This document shows positions 22,677-34,404 of a stretch of DNA of 64,000 nt, piece after piece. Each line of letters begins with the position of its first letter. Position 1 is the stretch's first letter. This DNA comes from Glebionis coronaria (Eukaryota; Streptophyta; Magnoliopsida; Asterales; Asteraceae): positions 545,488,630 through 545,552,629 of the forward strand of contig CM046882.1 of the NCBI GenBank assembly GCA_025667525.1, written 5' to 3'. The notes beneath the pieces were generated by a model that had not been told where the DNA came from, searched no databases, and saw only the letters and a list, made by a program, of their open reading frames with translations. Position numbers and translations under genes: made by a program.

Positions 22677-24937
22677 TGGGTCGTACATTTCAGGTCACTT
22701 TATATTGGTTTTCAATTGTGAATATGTATATTTGTGAATAACGTGCTTGTATGGCTTGCTGTAGTGCTAAGGTATGATAATTTTTCAAGAATTTCTCACG
22801 AGATTCTAAATCTTTCAAAATATGTCATACCAAAGCACTACAACTATCCCTTATTAACTTAAGGGGGAGCAATAACTTGTTCTATGGCCAAACATCGATT
22901 TCATTTTTAACCCAAAGACCGGTTAATCCATTCAATATCCCAAATATTAATGGTTAACATTTTGGATAAGGGGAGAAAATGGGATTAAGGAGACGTAAGT
23001 GATACTTGGCTAAAAGATGAAAAAGACTTAAAGATTATCCAACTTAATATGTGTAAAGCACGTATTAAGGGGGAGCGTTTTTGATGAACAAAACACCTAA
23101 GGTACAAAACTTTTGATTTCAATATCACAAGTACTTTAGGTGATTTTCAATGATTTTTCATGGTGGCAATTCCTTCCCAAAACACACTTAATTCACGACG
23201 GATGTGGTGACAAAAGGGTGGTAGGAATAGGTTTAGTCCAATGATTCATCAGAGCCGATGGAATCTTCCCAAGGACAATTCCCTAGATAGAATTAGAAGT
23301 CCTAGGAAAGATGGAGAAAGAATGTGAACGTAGCTGAATGCCGACCAAGTACATAAGCTAGCACTGGAACAATCACAACAAGGTGCTAGTGATGACGTAT
23401 TGGTAAGCATTGAAGGGGTTGAAGAATGAAAAAGAAATGTAAAGATAAAGGGTGTAAAGAAAGAAGCCCTCCTTACAACTTTAGGCAGAAACCGGGTCAA
23501 TACATATGCTATTGAGGTCATTTTTGCTAATGATTCTCGGTATTGAAGAAAGACATCATGGACCCAGTGATGCAATGCACAACCCTTCCCAGCTAACTCA
23601 AATATCTCTCAAAAGGTATTTGTTTTAATCACACGGAGATCAACACGTTATCTATTGGTTTATTCACTCCGAATAGACTGGTATTGAAAAGGTGGCACTC
23701 CTCTCCAGCCATCGCTCACTAAATCAAAACGCACAATCGAGTCTAGAGCCAAGAGATCATCAAAAGTCTCATTAGGACACTTTTCATTTATTCCTTGCTT
23801 TCTCACACACTGTGAAAAGTAAGAGATTTTCATGAGTCCTACGCAGTATTCCTGTAATATTGCCAGAACATCCGAGTAATACGCAAGTATTACAATGAAG
23901 ATGGAAATCCTGCTTGAGCCAACATCAAACAAGCTCATGGTAGGTTACACGTGCGGTTCTTTTAGAACCAATCTTGTGAAAAACTGGAAGGTAACAGTGG
24001 TTTAATTCTTAATTGAACTTAAACTCGTTCCAGGCCTCTTCGCATTATCATATGATCTTGCCAGAACACTCAGAGTGAATCTTTATTGACCACAGTGACG
24101 AGTGGAAATCCTTCTAGTGTTAACATCAAACAGCACTTGGTAGGTGACGTGCAAGATTCTTTATGAATTGAGCTCGTGACAACTGGAAAGCAACGATGGT
24201 GAAAATCTTAATTGAAATTCACTTGTTCCAGGTTTCATGAATTGACAGCTTTTAAATCACAAGGATAATTTATCCAAGTGATTCACTCTTTATGTTCGCA
24301 GTCAGCTTTGGACGGTCGAATAAAGAGAACGGGTTCACCCGCGAAATCCTGTCAGGAAGTTACTTAATTGAAACTATCCGTCACGGGTACGATATCTAAT
24401 ATCGTCCAACGGTCTTCACCGACCGGAGGTAAAATGCTACCGAATTAGAATAAAATGTTCAAAGCCATTTTATTTGTGTCGTTGCTGTGTACCTGTTAAA
24501 GACGGTGGCGTTGCTGTGTACCTGTTGAAGACGGTGGCGTTGATGTGTACCAGTGAAGACGGTGGTGTTGCGGTGTACCTGTAAAAGTCGTTTCCACATG
24601 CTTATGTCTTTTGCAACAAAGTTCAGCAAAAATTCAAGAAAGTACAAGATGAAGTCTTCCGCTGTACCAAACTCTGAAGCTTTCGAGAATTCAACAAAAA
24701 GACGTAAGTGTGTAGAACATGAAGTCACGAGGAGGCAAAGTTCACAAGAAAGGCAAAGATCGCACGTGAAAGGCCAAAGAACAATGCTCTCAAGCCAAAG
24801 CCAAAAAGATCAAACCAACATATTCACAACAAAAGAAAGAAAAGAAGAAAAGACTACGAGCTAAAGAACGAAGACTTAGTATAGTATGCTAGGTTTAGAA
24901 CTTTGTAAACGTGGAGTGACCTCCCTTAGGGGGAGAT
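22677..24937 (+). other. Copia 3' non-coding region with PPT-like copies and local duplications
   Basis: No coding region is supported. PPT-like tracts occur at 22861-22872, 22968-22979 and 23067-23075 besides the working one at the LTR. A diverged tandem duplication of about 199 bp covers 23861-24050 and 24060-24240 (shared GCCAGAACA, AACATCAAACA, TGGTAGGT.AC.TGC and TTGTTCCAGG-like blocks). A 28- to 29-bp repeat, GTTGCTGTGTACCTGTT then GAAGACGGTGGC, is present about four times at 24480-24590. Confidence 0.6.
24928..24937 (+). other. PPT of copia element
   Basis: AGGGGGAGAT lies directly before the 3' LTR, the expected plus-strand primer site. Confidence 0.85.
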
Positions 24938-25266
24938 TGTTAGAAATACGTTTTTACGTATATTAGAAGTATCGGTCACTCCACAATAATATTTATGTTG
25001 TAATAGCTCGTAGTTAGAAAATAGTCATTAGTTACTTATTAACTTAAGTAAGAACCGGTCCATGGGCTTGTCATGGACCGGCCCAAGCCCATGTTAGCTT
25101 GGAACTATATATACCCCTTTCCACCATGGAAAGGGGTTCGTTGTTGTCATTTCCTTAGTTTCATTTAATAAAATTCACATAGTTTCTCTCACTTTCTCTC
25201 TCTAACTTTCTCTCTCTAGAAATCAACAAACCCCTTCATAGATTCATTGATTATCAATATTCTACA
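24938..25266 (+). repeat. 3' LTR of copia element
   Basis: I read this as identical over 329 bp to 7427-7755, including the TATA box and the 11-bp-arm hairpin (about 25113-25137). It is followed by TSD copy GTGAT (25267-25271). Confidence 0.95.
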
Positions 25267-25271
25267 GTGAT

Positions 25272-28200
25272 GAAGTTTTGGAGGTACAAGGGGATACAAG
25301 TAACGGAAAAGGGAAGTCACGACTGAACATTATCTCGCGTGTCAAGGCTCAGAAGTTGTTATCAGAAGGTTGCCACGTATTTTTAGCATGTGTTACTGAA
25401 AAGCAGACGGAAGAAAAACGGTTGGAAAATGTACCTATCGTACGGGATTTTCCGGAAGTCTTTCCTGAAGATTTGCCTGGATTACCGCCGGCTATACAAG
25501 TTGAATTCCAGATCGATTTAATACCGGGAGCTGCACCTGTTGCTCGAGCGCCTTACCGTTTAGCACCGTCGGAATTGCAAGAACTAGCGACGCAACTACA
25601 AGAGTTGACTGATAAAGGATTCATAAGACCGAGTTCTTCACCCTGGGGAGCTCCAGTCTTATTTGTAAAGAAGAAGGATGGGAGTTCTCGGATGTGTATC
25701 GACTATCGTGAGTTGAACAAACTTACCATCAAGAACCGTTACCCGTTACCTAGGATCGATGATATGTTTGATCAGTTGCAAGAATCGAGCGTTTACTCGA
25801 AGATTGACCTTAGGTCTGGTTATCACCAATTGAGAGACCGTGAGGAAGATGTTGCAAAGACTGCTTTTAGGACTAGGTATGGACACTATGAGTTCCAAGT
25901 GATGCCGTTCGGTTTGACAAACGCACCTGCTGTGTTTATGGACCTCATGAACCGGGTGTGTAAACCGTATTTGGACAAGTTTGTCATTGTGTTCATCGAT
26001 GACATACTGATTTACTCAAGGAATGAGAACGAACATGAGGAACATCTTAAGATAATATTGGAATTGATTAAGAAGGAGGAATTGTACGCTAAGTTCTCGA
26101 AGTGTGATTTTTGGTTGCCAAGAGTACAATTTGTAGGTCACGTTATAGATAGCAAGGGGATTCACGTTGATCCTGCCAAGATTGAATCAGTTAGGGAGTG
26201 GACTGCTCCTACGACACCGACTGAGATTCGCCAATTCTTAGGACTCGTCGAATATTACCGAAGATTCATCGAGGGATTCTCGAAGATCGCGAAACCACTG
26301 ACAAAGTTGACTCAAAAGAAGGTGAAATACGAATGGGGAGATAATGAGGAATTAGCATTCCAAAAGTTGAAACAAATGTTGTGTAGTGCGCCTATTCTAT
26401 CGTTACCAGAAGGATCGGAAGACTTTGTGGTCTACTGTGATGCATCAGCAAAAGGATTGGGAGCTGTGTTGATGCAGAGGAAGAAAGTTATCGCCTACGC
26501 GTCACGACAACTGAAAACGCATGAGAAAAACTATACTACGCACGACTTGGAGCTAGGAGCGGTAGTATTTGCCTTGAAATTGTGGAGACACTACTTGTAT
26601 GGAACCAAGTGTGTCGTCTATACCGATCACAAGAGTTTACAACATATTCTTGATCAGAAGGAACTGAACATGAGACAACGTCGATGGATCGAGTTGCTCA
26701 GTGATTATGACTGTGAAATCCGTTACCACCTTGGGAAGGCCAACTTAGTGGCGGATGCGCTAAGTAGAAAGGAACAACTGATGACACGTAGAGTTAGATC
26801 GTTAGCTATGGTTACCAATCCGAACTTACCTGTGCAAATTCGTGAAGCACAAACCGAAGCTCTTAAGCCTGAACATGCTGAAGCTGAGAAATTAGGGGGA
26901 ATGGTTACTAAGAAATTGGAGACTAGCACTAATGGAACGCTATGTCTGAATGGTAGAAGTTGGTTACCACGGTTTGGAGGACTAAGGGACGTGATTATGC
27001 ACGAGTCGCATAAATCTAAGTATTCGATTCACCCAGGATCTGACAAAATGTATCAGGATATGAAGAAGCTATATTAGTGGCCAAATATGAAAGCTGAAAT
27101 CGCTACTTATGTAGGGAAGTTCCTGACTTGCGCTAGAGTGAAAACAGAACACCAAAAACCATCTGGATTGTTGGTTCAACCTATAATTCCTATGTGGAAG
27201 TGGGAAAACATAACCATGGACTTCATAACTAAGATACCTAAAACGACAAACGGAAGACACAATTTGGGTAATTGTGGATCGACTTACGAAATCTGCACAC
27301 TTTTTGGCTATGAAGGAAGATGATTCGATGGATAAGCTTATGAGACTTTATCTGAAGGAAGTGGTCGCAAAACATGGGATACCGATCTCGATAATTTCTT
27401 ATAGAGATGGTAGATTTACTTCGGAATTTTGGAAATCACTTCAGAAATCGTTGGGTACGCAATTGGACATGAGTACTGCTTATCACCTACAGACTGACGG
27501 ACAGAGTGAGAGAACTATTCAAACGTTGGAGGACATGTTGCGTGCTTGTGTGCTTGACTTTGGAAAGCAATGGGACAGACATTTGCCTCTAGTAGAATTC
27601 TCTTACAACAATAGCTATCATACCAGTATTAAGGCTGCACCGTTTGAAGCGTTGTATGGTCGTTAATGTCGCTTGCCTGTGTGTTGGAGTGAGGTTGGGG
27701 ATAGTCAACTCACTGGCCCTGAACTCATCCGTGAAACGACTGAGAAGATTGTTCAAATCAAGAGCCGAATTCAAGCAGCCCGTGATCGTCAAAAGAGTTA
27801 CACCGACGTTCGACGTAAGCCTCTCGAATTTCAAGTGGGAGACAAAGTGATGCTAAAAGTATCGCCTTGGAAAGGTGTGGTACGTTTTGGCAAGCGAGGA
27901 AAGCTGAACCCCCGTTATATTGGACCTTTCAAAATTCTGGCAAAGGTTGGAACTGTAGCCTATCGTCTCGAATTACCGCAAGCGTTGAGCCGCGTGCACA
28001 ACACTTTTCATGTGTCGAACTTGAAGAAGTGCCTTTCTGATGAAACACTCGTTATACCATTGGAGGAACTCCGAATCGACGACAAGATGCAATTTGTCGA
28101 GGAACCTGTTGAAATCATGGACCGTGAGGTCAAACGATTGAAACAGAGTCGTATTCCTATCATCAAGGTGAGGTGGAATTCTAAACGTGGACCTGAATTC

Positions 28201-28284
28201 ACTTGGGAGCGTGAGGATCAATTTCGCAAGAAATATCCGCAACTCTTTGACAATTCTAGAAACCGTGACACTCCTAAGCTTTGA
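25272..28284 (+). pseudogene. Tekay-like pol: RT, RNase H, integrase, chromodomain-like tail (broken)
   Basis: The first segment, 25272-27077, continues the protease frame. RT has [13 protein letters not shown] and FIDDIL (near 25992), and RNase H has [11 protein letters not shown] and TDHKSLQHI. Integrase starts with a His-rich zinc region in which one expected Cys is Phe (KFLTC). Breaks: TAG at 27075-27077 where Trp is expected, a 1-bp frame change near 27265 beside the first catalytic Asp region, and TAA at 27664-27666. The frame 27274-28284 carries RDGRFTSEF and [10 protein letters not shown], then a C-terminal [18 protein letters not shown] motif typical of the chromodomain region. Chromodomains guide insertion into heterochromatin in this lineage (family knowledge). 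Confidence 0.9.
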
Positions 28285-28302
28285 GGACAAAGCTTCTCTA
28301 TC

Positions 28303-28312
28303 AAGGGGATGA
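28303..28312 (+). other. PPT of Tekay-like element
   Basis: AAGGGGATGA abuts the 3' LTR start at 28313. Confidence 0.75.
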
Positions 28313-31300
28313 TGTAACACCTGGTAATTTTCCTACTTTGTAAAATGACTATTTTACCCTTTGACTTTTTATTTAGTCAACTATGTGATTTAACTGTGTT
28401 GGAACCGAGAAGTTATCCCGCGTTTTCTGAAAAACTGTTTGCTGACGAGTAATGGCCTGACTCTGTGCTCAGTCATTATTCTGAACATTTTCTGTGAACC
28501 TGACCAAAGTGCTGAGACAGTCAATGAATTGACGATAATCCATGAGATTATTCGTTATCTGTGAATTATGTGCTTAACTGTTTAGTTTTTAACAGTGTGA
28601 TCGTATCTTCGTGAGAAGCGTATTTAAATATATCTGTATATGTTTATATATGCCTGTATTTTAGTATTTTTGCTAATTATAGTAATAAATCGTATTTACT
28701 GTGAATATTTAATTAACGTATCGCGTTTTCGTATTTTACGTCGTTTTTACGTTTAACCGTCGTTAGCGTGCATAAAATACTTTACCAATCATAAAATGTC
28801 AGTTTTCGTCGAAAAATCGTAAATTTAATATATTTCGTCAATTTTTTAAGTTTTACGTAACTTTTAACTTAACTATATACTTTTTGATATTTACCTAGAA
28901 CTAACTAACCTTTTTACCTTAAACCTTTTAACTAATTACCATAGTAAAATTTTTGAATAATTTACCCCCATTTGGGACCCTCATAACCGGCCAAAACATG
29001 CACCATGTGCATGGCCTTACACTTTGCCATTCTAAGCTTAAGGTTATAAACCTTACACCCTTTAACTTATTAGCCAAAAACCATTCCATTATTTCACTTA
29101 CACACTTCATTTCACCTCAAACAAAAAAATACACATCTCTTCCTTTCTCTCTCAAAACACACGGCACAAACACACCTACACATTCCACCATTGTTGATTT
29201 TTAAAAGCTTCATTTTAACAAGAATTAACACAAAACAAAATCACCCTAGAGCTTGTATAAGCATAAAGAAGAATGGTCTTTCTTGGTTTGATGATTTGAG
29301 TAGTTTTTGGGTTGAAATTTTTGAGTAGAGTTCTTGTTGATTATTAGTTGGTTATATTGTAGATCGGGTCGTTGTGGTTACGTAGAATCGTTACACAAGG
29401 TTACTTCTTAAACCTTTTTCATCTTTTCATTTTCCATGCATTATCTTTGTAGATCTATGCATGCATGTTACTCATCAAGTATTTTCATGAAATAAAATGA
29501 TAAAAATTATTTTTGGTCATAAAATATTTTAAGATTTGTGGAAATTAAGTGTGGATCTATTAGATCCATACATGAAAATGGGTTAATTGAAAGATTTGTG
29601 AAAAATATAAGTATGTATATTTTGGATTTGTGAACTTGAAGAAAAATCTTTGATTTTGTTGATGTTTATGAAAAATTAGAAGGAACTAGTAGTGTTATTA
29701 CTAGTGGTTACGCTTGAAAATGGTCGAAAACGAGTTTTTACGGAAAACATACAATCTGTCCGACTTTTGTAAGAGGCGTAGAGAGTCGTAAAAAATGTTT
29801 TGACACTAGTTTAATACGATATTATGAAACTATAAGTTAATACCTTCGTTTCGATATATTATGGGCTAAAAACGGAGCTGATATGAGTAAGTTGTGGTCG
29901 TTTAAATTTCGTTGTCGGAAAACTTAATTTTTGGAGAACAACACTATAAGTGGTTGCTGTCCAGATTTTTAAAGTGGTCGAAACGACATTTTCGAGTTAA
30001 ACGGAGTTGTTTTAAGTGTCGAAATGGTTACTAAATGGTATGTATGAATGTTGGACTTGTTTTGTAAAAGCGTGTTAGCTCGAAATGTGAATACTTTTTG
30101 TACTATTGAAAGTTTGAACGTTGGAAGTGGAAATTGTTACTATTGTGAAAAATGACTTGTTGAATTGTTGGCGATTGAGAAATTGTTGAAAATAGGGGTT
30201 TTAGGACGAGATTTGAGTATTTACTAAAAATGGCAAATTTTTATGTGACGCCGAAAGGCTGCCGAATTTTCGTTAGAATTCACGTAGGAAAATTTGTTAA
30301 GATAAAATTTGGTAAATTAAAATTTACGCCGAAAGGGTGTCGAAATTTCGTCGAGTCAAAAATAAATATTTTTGCCTAAGTATATATATACTATAATGTT
30401 TATAACGATATAACATTTACAAGTCACGATTTTAACAACAAAATATATACTTGATTGATGAGTAACGTACGTGATGAACTTTTGTGACTTATTTGCTAGC
30501 GCCTAAACTATAGTATTATATATAGGTTGTTGCTAGAGTTGCTCGCTACTATTTGATCTTACTTGTGCGGTTTGAATCGTTGCTTGAGATGAGTTTATAG
30601 ATCTCTATTAAACTGCTTTCTATTTTTAATGTTTTGGGATGTGATAAATGCTTTGATGACTTGCTTCTGGACGCAAGTAAAACTTGATTTCTGTGAACGC
30701 TTTGTGAACACTATTTATGAGATAGCTTAAGTTGCTTTAGCCATAGTCCCCACTATCGTGAATCGTTAGTTACTCTGCTGGAGTAAGCTCTTATGTTACG
30801 GATAGATCTATTGAGGGTTGACAACCTCCACTCGGGCATTCTGACGCCGGACGAGTGTGTACCATTTGTATGAACGGAGTTATCTTGGCTAGGTACTCCA
30901 TTGGGGCAAAATTATGTATGCAATCTATTGTATGCACTGGATCACTAGTTTCGATGTCACGAGCTTAGCTATCATAAATATTGTGAACACCCAATTTATC
31001 TTACACTTGGCACTATATCTCCTATAGTTGCACGTGTACATGAAATGAAGTCTGAAATTGAATCGCTATGAATTTTTACTTGAAACCTATATTCTCACCA
31101 ACTTTATGTTGACCCAATTTAGCATTTATCTCAGGTAATTGATGATGTGTTGTACCTGCTGTGTGAAGTACTTGGAGTCCGCATGCATTTCTTGGCTATC
31201 CTCGGACATTTATTTACTTATGCTTTTGAACTATTATCTCGTTGATGTTTAAAACTTTTACATTCTACTGCACTATCTTTTGAAACTGATACCTTTTGTA

Positions 31301-31445
31301 CTGTGATGCTTTAATTTAAATTCAACGAGGTATTTTTATAAAACGTCTCATTTAGAGTCATTCTCTTGTACCTTGAACTATGATACAATGACGTAACTGC
31401 CTCCGAGCTTCACCGCTTCCGCATATCACATTTTGGGGTGTTACA
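28313..31445 (+). repeat. 3' LTR of Tekay-like element
   Basis: This 3,133-bp partner of 1240-4371 ends GGTGTTACA and is followed by TSD CGGTC. A short frame at 28953-29204 is the copy of 1879-2130. Confidence 0.95.
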
Positions 31446-31937
31446 CGGTCCACCAAAACAAAGACATAGCGAAGTGGACGCCAATGGGTTGGTCCAATGT
31501 TAAAAGTTTCGATAAAAGAACATGCGACTAAATAGGACCAGTCCTCTACCAACCATTACTTAGTCATAATTCCTGCGACAATGAATGAATGCATGTAATG
31601 AATACATGAAAAGAATGAATGAAAACCAACTGTCTAAAACTAAACAGAAAACGTGTGACTAAGTATGAACTACTGTTGTTCAATCCATATTAGTCAACAT
31701 TCGCAAGAAACATCGCGCATAAAAACAATGACATGTAACTAAGTATGGATGACGGTTGTTTAATCCATATTAGTAAAACAATTCCGAAGAAAACATCATG
31801 GTTAAAACAACAAGGTGCTGAAAACATCAATACGTGGAATAACGAGTGTTGACTTAGGAAGTTTCTGGTGACTACCCAATAGTCACAGGTCGAGTTTTAG
31901 AGCCTACAGGTCGAAGCCTTAGCTCTGATACCATAAT
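31446..31937 (-). other. Element A leader and PBS
   Basis: The - strand equivalent of B 51182-51700. The PBS is at 31922-31933 (TGGTATCAGAGC on -). A leader stem-loop has arms TGGAC (31475-31479) and GTCCA (31492-31496). No coding sequence. Confidence 0.8.
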
Positions 31938-34404
31938 TGTAACACCCTATTTTGATAAATGGAATATCACAAGATAATTATGGCGTATCATTAAAGCATG
32001 CAAGGTAATATGTCATAAACATACATGACCAAAGGGATAACCAGAATCAAACATTTGTCCCCAAACATAAGCCCAAAACATAAATAATACAAATGAACTA
32101 AAGAAAGACTAACAAGCATAAATATATGAAAGCAAAAGGAGAAGAATTACAAGGTGGCTCCCATCCTATGCATGTCCTCCAAATGCTCCAGTCTAACCTT
32201 GAATAGCTGCCGTTTTGGGACATGGAAAGAAAGTAATGACTGAGCAATACGCTTAGTGCACGGTAATATAACATAGCATGAATGGCATAATATAGGAAAG
32301 AAATGTAAAGCATGAAAAGCAGCAGAAATGAATAAGTCCTGGAAAACCTAGAACTATAGCATGTTTACTGGTTTTAGTTATGAAAGATAGCTTAGGTTTA
32401 CTTATGAAATTATGTATTAGTTTAATATACCAAAAGCCAATATAGGTCATGAGGTCAACAACGTGCATGAATACTTGGAGGGATGACCTTGTCATGCAAT
32501 TAGAGGGGATGCCTCTAATTAACTGGTAATGTGTAGGAGGGATCAGCTCCTTGTGAAGGATGCAAGGCACACACCACATTCACCATGAAATCCTGACTAA
32601 AAAATGTAACTAGGATGCACCCATACGCCCCACATGATAACATAATAAATATAATGGCCAAATAACTGAAAGGGACACCACAAGCTATCACTCCGTCGTG
32701 GTGAAGTCATAACACTAGTGCCTCTAGTGTTATGGTTATGGTACCTCCATAACTAGGTGAAACTGGTCATGCATGTATATGGATATGGTAACTAATAAAC
32801 ATAAGCATTTAATCTGTAACTACTGGGGAAAACAGTTGGCTGCATACGGGAAATCCTAATGAAGGAAGAGATTGTCCTTACTGAAGGACGGGAAATCCGT
32901 ACCTTATGTACAGTAGAAGCTAACGAAAACGATGAAGAACTACTCCGCCTTGACGGATAATACTACATAAGAAATATGGACGTGTATGAGTTGTCTAAAT
33001 TACATGTGTTTTACTGGTTATGTGGTTTATTAGCTTGTTATACTTATTTTGTCATGTTTTACTGTTTACTGTGTTAATTGTAGTTATTCTGACGTTCTGT
33101 TGTGTTTTATTCATGTATTAGTGTATTATAATACTTTTATTGTAATACTAAGTAACTTTCTAAAAATAGCAGGTTTCCATAAATAGTAAGTTTCTAAAAA
33201 TAGAAAGTTTCCAAAAATAGTAAGTTTCCATATTTAGAAATAAGTTGGATTATAAATAATAATTAAAGTTTAAATAGTATAATACAAGTCATGGTTATAG
33301 CTTATTAATTAAATAACTGGTTCATTAATTAAACTATATGTTATATAGAATTTAATTAAAAAATACATGTTTTAATTAAATTAAGCTAAGTTAAATACCT
33401 TAGGTTATACATGTAATATTAATTTTAATATTTAACCTAAGTCGTGAAATTAATTAAATTAAAAAGTCTAGTAATTAATTTAATTAACATGTTTTTCTGA
33501 TTTTAATATTTTACCCGAGACCCGAACCCGTGTTTTAAAAATTGACCCGAGCCTGAACCCCGGTTTACATATAAGCCGAAACCAACAGCCCTACCAGTGG
33601 CTAGACCGGCTAGCCGGTTGCCACTGGTGGCTTGTGCTACCCACTGCCGAGCCACGGTTGCCCACTGAGCCCTGTTCACACCGGTTCCCACCGGTTGTGA
33701 CCGGTTCCTCCTGCTTAGGTTTGTTTGGTTCCCATTGTTAGCATCAAAAAGCCCCACCGAGACCCTATAGGTCTCGGTTGGAACCCGGTTCAACACAAAA
33801 CCCCACCCCGACACCAAGTCGGGGGGTCCCCTTGCTGCGTTCGATCCACACGAACCCCACACCGAGACCATGGGGTCTCGGTTGGGCAATTCAAACACCA
33901 CCGAGAGCCCCATGCTCTCGGTATGGTGATCGGCCGAAACAAACAACCACAATCACCCCCTTTAAATCATATTTAACTAATCCCCATGTTTTCTTAATTC
34001 GTTCATATGGTTATAACATGAATTCATGAAAGAAAAAAAGAAAAAAAGAAAAGGGTTTTGATTATACCAAACATGTGGAATGAAAGGGTATTCGATCACG
34101 AACACATACACCTAAAAATCAAAGATCCAAATCGTTCGGTTCTTCCTTGGATGATATATAGCCGGTGGCTATGGAGGACAAAAGGGAAGGGTTTTTGCAA
34201 TTTTGATATAACCTAAATTATGAAAGTAAAATCCCTGTGTTTTGTTAAGGGTGTGTTATGGGCAAAAAGGCCCATTTGTCCTCCCTCTCTTGACTAGCCG
34301 CGGCATGTGGGGCCCACAAGGGGAAACCCAAAGCTTTTCCATGTTAAATAAATTAGCCGTGTATGTTCGTGAATTAAATGTCGTGCATTTGGTAATCGTG
34401 ATCA
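31938..34404 (-). repeat. Element A 5' LTR, PBS-side part
   Basis: It begins (in + coordinates) TGTAACACCC next to the PBS and is cut at 34404 by the composite element; 44584-44730 completes it to about 2.61 kb. It shares blocks with the B, C and D LTRs. A short array of the 17-bp GAAACTTTCTATTTTTA repeat (complement) lies at about 33150-33245. Four stem-loops lie at 33755-33922. Confidence 0.88.
33755..33922. promoter_or_regulatory. Stem-loop cluster in LTR-A
   Basis: Four perfect inverted repeats. 33755-33777: ACCGAGACC, loop CTATA. 33806-33824: CCCCGAC, loop ACCAA. 33861-33882: ACCGAGACC, loop ATGG. 33900-33922: ACCGAGAGC, loop CCCAT. Equivalent positions in the D, C and B LTRs keep a stem with different but matching bases. 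The role is unknown. Confidence 0.75.

Larger units (their letters stand above)
7427..25266 (+). mobile_element. Ty1/copia retrotransposon with extra third ORF (SIRE/Maximus-like), 17.8 kb
   Basis: Two 329-bp LTRs (7427-7755 and 24938-25266) look identical base for base and are flanked by a perfect TSD, GTGAT (7422-7426, 25267-25271). The order protease, integrase, RT, RNase H in pol defines copia. The 17,840-bp length is far above ordinary copia elements. It is explained by a long gag with a coiled-coil extension, a third ORF of about 1,320 codons after pol, and long non-coding stretches with two tandem arrays. The Sirevirus assignment rests on the post-pol ORF, repeated PPT-like tracts and RT/RNase H style; short LTRs argue against typical members. 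Identical LTRs imply very recent insertion, yet gag and ORF3 carry stop codons. Confidence 0.93.
1240..31445 (+). mobile_element. Tekay-like (chromovirus) Ty3/gypsy retrotransposon, split by a copia insertion
   Basis: Two 3.13-kb LTRs (1240-4371 and 28313-31445) start TGTAACACC and end GGTGTTACA. They are flanked by a perfect 5-bp TSD, CGGTC (1235-1239, 31446-31450). Domain order is acidic ORF, gag, two zinc knuckles, protease, RT, RNase H, integrase and a chromodomain-like tail. Without the 17,840-bp copia insert plus one TSD copy the element would be about 12.4 kb. Very long LTRs, an initiator-Met PBS and the C-terminal tail favour the Tekay/Del lineage (family knowledge). Gag and pol carry several disabling changes, so this copy is not autonomous. 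Confidence 0.92.

Noticed and set aside
23249..23938. Two - strand ORFs in the copia 3' region
   Set aside because: About 90-110 codons, no recognisable motif, no promoter or family match; kept as non-coding.
33503..33952. 149-codon - strand ORF in LTR-A, with similar frames in B and D LTRs
   Set aside because: These frames overlap the GC-rich stem-loop cluster, are not conserved in frame, and have no recognisable domain.
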